A stretch of DNA of 64,000 bases from Flavobacteriaceae bacterium. Its GTDB lineage: Bacteria; Bacteroidota; Bacteroidia; Flavobacteriales; Flavobacteriaceae. How positions within the stretch are numbered: position 1 is the first letter of the stretch; every line of letters starts with the position of its first letter. Positions 59,081-64,000 of this stretch are shown one piece after another. The translations under genes and the position numbers were made by a program. The stretch is taken from assembly GCA_027490305.1 (NCBI GenBank), contig JAIXYI010000084.1:88193-152192 (forward strand). Reading direction: 5' to 3'. The notes beneath the pieces were generated by a model. That model made no database searches. It was given only the letters and a program-made list of their open reading frames with translations, and was not told the DNA's origin.

Positions 59081-59231
59081 TTTTTTTGGGCCGCTTTTCC
59101 GGCTGTTCGCTGCAAGTCCTCAGGCCTCAGGCGGTTTCGCAACGCGCTTCGGGCGCTTCCGTTGGTCGCGCCTCCGCTTCGGCGAAACCGGCCTTCGTCC
59201 TTCCGGGCTTTCCGCTGCCATCCGGGCGGCA
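59081..59231 (-). ncRNA. Structured RNA-like element, copy 5 (Flavo-1-like?)
   Basis: Read on the minus strand: GCCGC, GGATGGCAGCGGAAAGCCCG, then GGTTTCGCCGAAGCGGAGGC, GCGACCAACGGAAGCGCC, GCGTTGCGAAACC, TTGCAGCGAACAGCCGG, GCGGCCC and an A7 run. Terminal GCCGC/GCGGC and internal GGTTTCG/CGAAACC pair. It lies 124 bases before the udk start on the same strand, so it could be part of a udk leader. Closest to copies 2 and 4. Confidence 0.55.
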
Positions 59232-59304
59232 TCGTTTCGCACCGGCGCGGGTCCGTTTTAATAGGAGGTATGTCGAAGCGGGGGCGTTTGGATGCTTTCC
59301 ACAT

Positions 59305-59436
59305 TTAACAAAATCGATGGTTTTCCCGTAAAACGCTGTCGCCGGGAAACCGTATCTTGTCATAGGGAAGGGGCGGATGCGTCCCTTAACGAATGGATCG
59401 GACATGGCGGTACGGGAAAACCGCATATTTTGTTAA
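59305..59436. repeat. 132-bp element with terminal inverted repeats, copy A
   Basis: Starts TTAACAAAATCGATGGTTTT and ends with the near-complement GGGAAAACCGCATATTTTGT plus TAA: about 24 bases of imperfect terminal inverted repeat. The centre contains GCCGGGAAACC and GGGGCGGATGCGTCCC, which is partly palindromic. No open reading frame is convincing. Copy B lies 287 bases to the right; the similarity extends about 65 bases further left of each copy (from around 59240 and 59527). Confidence 0.85.
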
Positions 59437-59591
59437 AAGGTGGGGTTCCTGTGTGCGGATCGCGCCGTGTACAAAGGGACTTACCATGCCAGCCTCCTTA
59501 TTGTCGCTTACTGCTGCACTTTTTTCGTACCGCGCCAGTCGTTTTTAATAGGAAGTATTTCGAAGCCCGAGCGTTTGGACACTTTCCACAA

Positions 59592-59723
59592 TTAACAAAA
59601 TCGACGGTTTTCCCGTAAAATGCTGTCGCCGGGAAACCATATCTTGTCATAGGGAAGGGGCGGATGCGTCCCTTAGTCAATGGCGCGGACATGGCAGTAC
59701 GGGAAAACCGCATCTTTTGTTAA
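59592..59723. repeat. 132-bp element with terminal inverted repeats, copy B
   Basis: The same length as copy A, roughly 90 percent identical by eye, same orientation. Differences in the ends (CGACGG for CGATGG, GCATCT for GCATAT) keep the pairing of the inverted repeats partly intact. Both lie in the 957-base gap between udk and the hemolysin III gene, which otherwise holds only the structured element and, at 59740-59785, GGAAGTC-type simple repeats. Confidence 0.85.
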
Positions 59724-59914
59724 AGTGTAGTCGCAAGTCAAAAGTGGAAAATCGGAGGTCGAAAGAAGTTTGGGAGATCGGACGCAAAACGACCGTTAAT
59801 TTAATAGTCGAAAGTCAAAAGTTCCTATTTGACGGTTTCTGGTCAGCCGCCCGCCCATTGAAAATTCAAAATTTACAATTCAACATTTGAAATTTGGCCC
59901 GTCCTATCCTTCGC

Positions 59915-60547
59915 CTACAGCAAATACAAAAACACCGCCAGGAAATGGCACAGGCTGCCACCCATGACAAACACATGCCAAATGGCGTGGCTATACGGCA
60001 TTTTTTCACGGGCGTAAAAGATAGTGCCCAATGTGTAGCAAGCGCCCCCGGCCATAATGAGTCCCAGCATTTCGCCGCTTAAGGAGGCCCACATCGGCTG
60101 GATCGCGGCGACAATCAACCATCCCATCAACAGGTAAAGTGACAGCGACAATTTCTTCGAATACCGCAATCGTGAGAATTTGAAAAAGAAACCGGCTACG
60201 ACCAGTGTCCAGATTAGGCCGAAGATCCACCAGCCCCAGGCGCCTTTGAGTCCCAGTAGGGCTACCGGTGTGTAGGTGCCGGCAATAAGGATGTAGATAC
60301 ATAGGTGGTCGATCCGTTTAAAGAACCGCTTCCACTTCAGTGTCGACATGGCGTGATAGCAGGTCGAGGCCGTATACAACGCCACCAGGCTCACGCCGAA
60401 TACCGTCGACACGGCAATGGTCAGCGTCGACCCGGTAGGCACGGCATACACCAGCATCAGGGCCAGCGCCACAACCGAAAGCACGGCACCGATACCGTGT
60501 GTCAGCACGTTATAGAACTCTTCTTTTCTGCGATTTTTCGGCGGCAT
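59915..60547 (-). CDS. Hemolysin III family (TrhA/YqfA) membrane protein
   Basis: A 210-residue inner-membrane protein with seven helices. The family pattern is clear: EEFYNVLTHGIGAVLSVVALALML, TASTCYHAMSTLKWKRFFKRIDHLCIYILIAGTYTPV, and the final MPYSHAIWHVFVMGGSLCHFLAVFLY, with the conserved His residues expected to bind metal (PAQR superfamily). Related to TrhA/YqfA, linked to membrane energetics; direct hemolysin activity is doubtful. The ATG at 60547 gives the usual length; the longer frame reaches back into the trxB start region. Divergent from trxB. Confidence 0.92.
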   Translation of the reverse strand: MPPKNRRKEEFYNVLTHGIGAVLSVVALALMLVYAVPTGSTLTIAVSTVFGVSLVALYTASTCYHAMSTLKWKRFFKRIDHLCIYILIAGTYTPVALLGLKGAWGWWIFGLIWTLVVAGFFFKFSRLRYSKKLSLSLYLLMGWLIVAAIQPMWASLSGEMLGLIMAGGACYTLGTIFYAREKMPYSHAIWHVFVMGGSLCHFLAVFLYLL

Positions 60548-60674
60548 GCTACAAAGGTACAAACATCTGCGATACGCGCGATTGCCAATGACTGTATAAA
60601 CAAATCCAATGTGGGGGTTATGGTATAAACCGTAAAATCGCTGTACTTTAGCGCCACCAAAATACACCTCCATT

Positions 60675-61619
60675 ATGGCAGAAATAGAAAAAGTAAAATG
60701 CCTTATCATAGGCTCGGGCCCGGCAGGATATACCGCCGCCATTTACGCCGCCCGTGCCAATATGCATCCTGTTTTGTACGAAGGGATCCAACCCGGCGGA
60801 CAGCTCACCACCACAAACGATGTAGAGAACTTTCCGGGGTATCCCGACGGTATCTCAGGTCCGGAAATGATGATCCAACTCATGCACCAGGCCAAGCGCT
60901 TCGGCACCGATGTGCGTAGCGGCTGGGTGACCAAAGTCGACTTTTCCGGCAGCGTCCATAAAGTATGGGTCAACGATGAAAAAGAGATTCACTGTGAGAC
61001 GGTCATCATCTCAACCGGTGCGTCCGCCAAATACCTCGGCCTGCCGTCAGAGCAGCACTATTTGTCACTGGGCGGTGGCGTGTCGGCCTGTGCCGTATGC
61101 GACGGTTTCTTCTACCGCGGCCAGGAAGTCGTCATCGTAGGGGCGGGCGACTCGGCCTGCGAAGAGGCGCACTACCTCTCGAAGCTGTGTAAGAAAGTGA
61201 CGATGCTGGTCCGCAGCGATCAATTCCGCGCCTCCAAAATTATGGTTGAACGGGTGCAGAAAACCGAGAACATCGACATCCTGTACAACACCGAAACGCT
61301 TGAAGTGCTCGGTGACGGTCATGTCGTAAACGGTATTAAGGTGATTAATAAAAGCAAAGGCGAAGAAACGGTTATTCCTGCCACGGGCTTCTTCGTCGCC
61401 ATCGGCCACAAACCGAATACCGACATTTTCAAAGACTTCATCACGCTCGACGAAACCGGTTATATCGTGAACCAACCCGGCACGTCCCGTACCAATGTAC
61501 CCGGCGTGTTTGTTGCGGGTGATGCTGCTGACCACGTGTACCGTCAGGCGATCACCGCAGCGGGAACGGGCTGTATGGCGGCGCTTGATGCCGAACGCTA
61601 TTTGGCTGCATTGGCATAA
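60675..61619 (+). CDS. trxB: Thioredoxin-disulfide reductase
   Basis: A 314-residue NADPH-dependent flavoenzyme that reduces thioredoxin. FAD motif CLIIGSGPAGYTAAIYAARA, GGQL, the redox pair Cys139-Ala-Val-Cys142 in SACAVCDGFFYRGQ, NADPH-binding VVIVGAGDSACEEAHYLSKL and the final GVFVAGDAADHVYRQAITAAGTGCMAALDAE. It is monocistronic, with an imperfect -7 box (TACTTTAG, 60644-60651) upstream and a terminator downstream. Confidence 0.97.
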   Translation: MAEIEKVKCLIIGSGPAGYTAAIYAARANMHPVLYEGIQPGGQLTTTNDVENFPGYPDGISGPEMMIQLMHQAKRFGTDVRSGWVTKVDFSGSVHKVWVNDEKEIHCETVIISTGASAKYLGLPSEQHYLSLGGGVSACAVCDGFFYRGQEVVIVGAGDSACEEAHYLSKLCKKVTMLVRSDQFRASKIMVERVQKTENIDILYNTETLEVLGDGHVVNGIKVINKSKGEETVIPATGFFVAIGHKPNTDIFKDFITLDETGYIVNQPGTSRTNVPGVFVAGDAADHVYRQAITAAGTGCMAALDAERYLAALA

Positions 61620-61685
61620 TAGACCTATCATATGGGTGTTGGTTGGGCGAAAGAACATACCCAAGCCGCATCGTGGACTGACAAA

Positions 61686-61710
61686 AAAAACCGGTGATAA
61701 GCCGGTTTTT
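61686..61710. terminator. Bidirectional terminator between trxB and the GIN-domain gene
   Basis: Nine-base stem AAAAACCGG/CCGGTTTTT with a seven-base loop; A and T runs on both sides. Confidence 0.9.
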
Positions 61711-61733
61711 GTGTGTAGTAAAGTGACGATTGG

Positions 61734-62567
61734 TTATTTCATCTGCTTCTTGAGGAGCTTGGCGTTGCCAGCGAATTTCCGGATTTCCATTTTCGGTTCG
61801 CCGTAGATACGCACCTCTGCATCGCCCGACGCTTCTATCGCCAGTGTGGTGTCGGCCCAGATGTCGCAGTTTACATAGCCTTCCGCGACCAAAACAATAT
61901 TCTTGGCGGTGAGTTTCTTTCCGATGAAACCCGCGTTGTTGTCAAGGCGCAGCGTCATGTCGATTACATCACCTTCAATATTTGCCTCGCCTTTTTGGTA
62001 AAGGTCGCACTTGAGTTGGGTAGCCGCAATCAGCGCTTTTATGCTGGCATTCTTACTCACCATGATTAATGCGGTTTCCGATTTCCCGTTAAGGGCCACC
62101 TGTGATTTGTCGTCGGCAGAAATGGTAAAATTCTTTGGAGACAGGTTGAGGTTCAGTTTCGCGTTGTCGAACGCGTCAAAACGTATGGCATCCAATTTTA
62201 TTTCCTCAAGCGCATTCACAACGGATTTGTCTTTCGCCATCACGCTCGTGAAACTATCGGTATAGGTCACGCGCACCCCAAACTTCTTCGCACCCGTAAT
62301 GTTTTTGGCCATTGACAGGACCAGCGTCGTGCCATTATAGGAGATAGCCAGTGCTTCATGCAGGTTGTCATCGGCCTCGATTTCAACCCCGTTTTTATCG
62401 CCTTTTATCAACGATATTTCAAGGTCGTCGCGTACTTCCAACGCCGTAAACGGTTCTACGGTTTTCTGTTCAATCGTGACAATCTTCGAACCTTTGAGGG
62501 TTTCTTTCTTTTGGGCATGCGTCGTAGTCACGACGAGCAATAACAATGCGAGTAGAAGGCGCTTCAT
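61734..62567 (-). CDS. Secreted GIN-domain (DUF2807) protein
   Basis: A 277-residue exported protein. Signal peptide MKRLLLALLLLVVTTTHAQ fixes the start at 62567. The mature part is a head GIN domain: FTALEVRDDLEISLIKGDKNGVEIEADDNLHEALAISYNGTTLVLS, then repeated beta-strand turns such as LDAIRFDAFDNAKLNLNLS and ANIEGDVIDMTLRLDNNAG, ending with IEASGDAEVRIYGEPKMEI. This forms a right-handed beta-solenoid-like repeat common in Bacteroidota. Function unknown. The blocks quoted are family landmarks in order. Confidence 0.85.
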   Translation of the reverse strand: MKRLLLALLLLVVTTTHAQKKETLKGSKIVTIEQKTVEPFTALEVRDDLEISLIKGDKNGVEIEADDNLHEALAISYNGTTLVLSMAKNITGAKKFGVRVTYTDSFTSVMAKDKSVVNALEEIKLDAIRFDAFDNAKLNLNLSPKNFTISADDKSQVALNGKSETALIMVSKNASIKALIAATQLKCDLYQKGEANIEGDVIDMTLRLDNNAGFIGKKLTAKNIVLVAEGYVNCDIWADTTLAIEASGDAEVRIYGEPKMEIRKFAGNAKLLKKQMK

Positions 62568-62810
62568 GTTGGTTAGATTTACGCAAATATAATAGGAAGT
62601 TATCGGATTTGTTAAGGTCGAAGTTTTGCGATCGGAATAAAAGTCAAGGCAAAGCAGACGATGGATAAAAGCCGTGGCGCATATCCAACGGTCAAAGAGG
62701 GCAAACACTGCCATTGCGTTTAGGACCCGATGAAAAATCCGCAACCGAGAGCCTTTTTTTTTCGGTTTTTCTGCTGAATCGATAACGCGAACCGTAAACG
62801 TTTACGTCCG

Positions 62811-62850
62811 AAACGCAAAGCGTTTTACGTCGTAGGGGGTAAAACGCTTT
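62811..62850. promoter_or_regulatory. Mutually exclusive hairpins
   Basis: AAACGC (62811-62816) pairs with GCGTTT (62820-62825). Alternatively AAAGCGTTTTAC (62817-62828) pairs perfectly with GTAAAACGCTTT (62839-62850). Both use the GCGTTT segment, so they cannot form together. No T run follows to make a terminator. Confidence 0.5.
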
Positions 62851-62885
62851 GGGTTGGGGACGTAATGTTTTGGGTTTTGAGGGAA

Positions 62886-62975
62886 GAAGGGTGGGTAGTT
62901 GATAGTTCATGGTTCATAGTTACCGCCAACTCTCAACTCTCAACCCTGAACTATCAACTATCAACTCCTAACCCC
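62886..62975. repeat. GTTGATAGTTCATGG then CAACTCTCAACTATCAAC repeats
   Basis: Left half reads GTAGTTGATAGTTCATGG, right half CCAACTCTCAACTCTCAACC and ACTATCAACTATCAACTCC. The halves are inverted copies in approximate form. The right half runs into the -7 box of the GT2 gene. Confidence 0.65.
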
Positions 62976-62983
62976 TATCTTTG
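62976..62983 (+). promoter_or_regulatory. -7 box 5 bases before the GT2 start
   Basis: TATCTTTG, perfect TAnnTTTG, ends 5 bases before the GTG at 62989. The message would be leaderless or nearly so. The -33 region is CAACTATCAAC repeat. Confidence 0.6.
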
Positions 62984-62988
62984 TCTTC

Positions 62989-64000
62989 GTGAAACTATCC
63001 GTCGTAATCCTCAATTACAACGTCCGCTGGTTCCTGCAGCAGTGTGTGGACAGCGTGGTGAAGGCCCTGCACGAACTCGACGCCGAGATTATCGTCGTCG
63101 ACAATGCCTCGCCCGACGATAGTGTTTCGATGTTGAAGGCGGTTTTTCCGCAGGTGCGACTCATCGAAAATGCGGATAATGCCGGATTTCCCAAAGGCAA
63201 TAATAAAGGAGTGGAAGCGGCAACGGGCGAATGGCTTTGCATCCTGAATCCGGATACGGTGGTGCCTGAAAACCTCTTCCGAAACCTACTCGAATTCGTA
63301 TCCGCCAAAACCTCGATTGGGGCGGTCGGCGCCCGACTTGTCGACGGCACCGGGCATTTCCTTCCCGAAAGCAAACGGATGCTGCCTACGCCGATGGTAG
63401 CGTTTGGCCGTATGACCGGACTTTACAAATGGTTCCCTGAGACATTCGGACATTACTATGCGCCCCATGTTTCACCTACCTCGATTGGAAGGGTGGACGT
63501 ACTAGTAGGGGCGTTTCTCTTTCTCCGAACCGAAGACTACCGCGCGCTCGGCGGTTTCGACGAACGGTTTTTTATGTATGGGGAAGATATCGACCTATCC
63601 TACCGCCTGCAACTCACCGGAAAAGCGAACTACTTTTTCGGGCACGCCACCGTGTTGCACTATAAAGGAGAGAGTACCCTGAAAGACATCCGCTATGCGC
63701 GCCGCTTTGCCGATGCCATGACGTTGTTCCACCAAAAGCATTTTCGCGTACCGGCACCCGTAGCGGCCCTTTACAGCCTCGGGATCCGACTGTTCGCCCG
63801 ATACAAATTCCGCAAAGCAGCTTACCATCCGGTGCAGATTCCGCAAGGGTACCTCGTTGTGACCGATAAAAAAGAAGTTTCGGAACGAATACGCCTAAAA
63901 ACCCAAAAAAATGCAATGCAAGTGGCATTTGAAGACGTAAAATCCGTAATTTCGCAAACGTTTTCGCTTGCAACGCCACTGGAAGTTTGGCTGGATGTCG
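62989..64000 (+). CDS. Family 2 glycosyltransferase, cut by the window end
   Basis: The frame opens with a GTG (VKLSVVILNYNVRWFLQQC) and stays open for 337 codons to the last base of the window, so the 3' end lies outside. N-terminal GT-A domain with IIVVDNASPDDSV, ENADNAGFPKGNN, CILNPDTVVP and the metal motif region; later GAFLFLRTEDYRALGGFDERFFMYGEDIDLSYRLQ in pieces and ATVLHYKGEST, typical of rhamnosyltransferase-like GT2 enzymes of O-antigen or exopolysaccharide synthesis. No ATG in frame gives the first strand, and the -7 box 5 bases before supports the GTG. Acceptor unknown. Confidence 0.88.
   Translation, partial: MKLSVVILNYNVRWFLQQCVDSVVKALHELDAEIIVVDNASPDDSVSMLKAVFPQVRLIENADNAGFPKGNNKGVEAATGEWLCILNPDTVVPENLFRNLLEFVSAKTSIGAVGARLVDGTGHFLPESKRMLPTPMVAFGRMTGLYKWFPETFGHYYAPHVSPTSIGRVDVLVGAFLFLRTEDYRALGGFDERFFMYGEDIDLSYRLQLTGKANYFFGHATVLHYKGESTLKDIRYARRFADAMTLFHQKHFRVPAPVAALYSLGIRLFARYKFRKAAYHPVQIPQGYLVVTDKKEVSERIRLKTQKNAMQVAFEDVKSVISQTFSLATPLEVWLDV

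Larger units (their letters stand above)
62568..62988. other. Gene-free stretch with palindromes and repeats before the GT2 gene
   Basis: 421 bases without a credible ORF. It holds a 14-base palindrome CGTAAACGTTTACG (62793-62806), two competing hairpins around AAAGCGTTTTAC (62811-62850), a G-rich then C-rich simple-repeat pair (62886-62975), and a -7 box TATCTTTG at 62976-62983. Confidence 0.7.

Noticed and set aside
59127..59713. Two similar minus-strand frames (59127-59426 and 59498-59713).
   Set aside because: They translate the duplicated 132-bp elements; the similarity is explained at DNA level, and stops and starts differ between copies.

Overview
The window is a chromosomal segment of a member of the Flavobacteriaceae (Bacteroidota), most likely Flavobacterium or a close relative with a fairly high GC content. 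The evidence is the Bacteroidota promoter pattern (TTG, about 19 bases, then TAnnTTTG) in front of rpmE2 and rpmH, type B L31, a 950-residue CarB without the allosteric domain, a secreted protein with a type IX secretion (T9SS) sorting tail, a DUF6660/TonB receptor pair, GIN-domain and DUF4199 proteins, and the two-subunit methylmalonyl-CoA mutase. No rRNA, prophage, transposase or CRISPR array was seen.

Layout. 0-6.3 kb: aroQ, then a leftward run encoding DUF4199, a GT2 glycosyltransferase, a phosphohexomutase, an MsbA-like ABC exporter and a DUF2971 protein (cell-envelope sugar and lipid work). 6.3-15.9 kb: rpmE2, a GlmU-like nucleotidyltransferase, mtaB, a geranylgeranyl-reductase-like flavoprotein, a lytic transglycosylase, a TauE-type permease and small unknowns. 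16-25.6 kb: rpmH, carB, then secreted, outer-membrane and small enzyme genes, including a PagL-like lipid A deacylase. 25.8-27.8 kb: an AT-rich pair, a ClpP/SDH-fold serine protease and a four-helix membrane protein, that looks acquired. 28-34.9 kb: lipoproteins, a 21-bp tandem repeat array, a TonB receptor and a Kir-type potassium channel. 35-45.5 kb: a T9SS FG-GAP/UnbV protein with a diheme cytochrome, a thioesterase, rmuC, an LVIVD lipoprotein, a TPR histidine kinase, OsmC and tRNA-Pro(GGG). 45.6-51.8 kb: a leftward run headed by the methylmalonyl-CoA mutase subunits. 51.8-57.8 kb: an AraC regulator divergent from a tightly coupled four-gene operon (PhyH-type dioxygenase, sugar isomerase/epimerase, GH127, GH13). 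57.8-64 kb: divIC-like, udk, a repeat-rich gap, hemolysin III, trxB, a GIN-domain protein and a GT2 gene cut by the window end.

The main unexplained structure is non-coding: (1) five dispersed, structured-RNA-like elements with shared GGATGG(C/G)AGC and AGCG(A/G)A(C/A)AGCC blocks, one of which forms the mtaB leader; (2) two copies of a 132-bp element with long terminal inverted repeats upstream of udk; (3) eleven 21-bp units with a variable 4-base core; (4) CCAACTn-type simple repeats that mostly sit in sense orientation just before start codons; (5) a 20-bp-period direct repeat between araC and the PhyH operon, a probable operator. The most system-like gene set is the AraC/PhyH/isomerase/GH127/GH13 island, which appears to be inserted between mutA and the divIC-udk pair. 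Start codons were chosen from signal peptides, family lengths, -7 boxes and ATGA overlaps.
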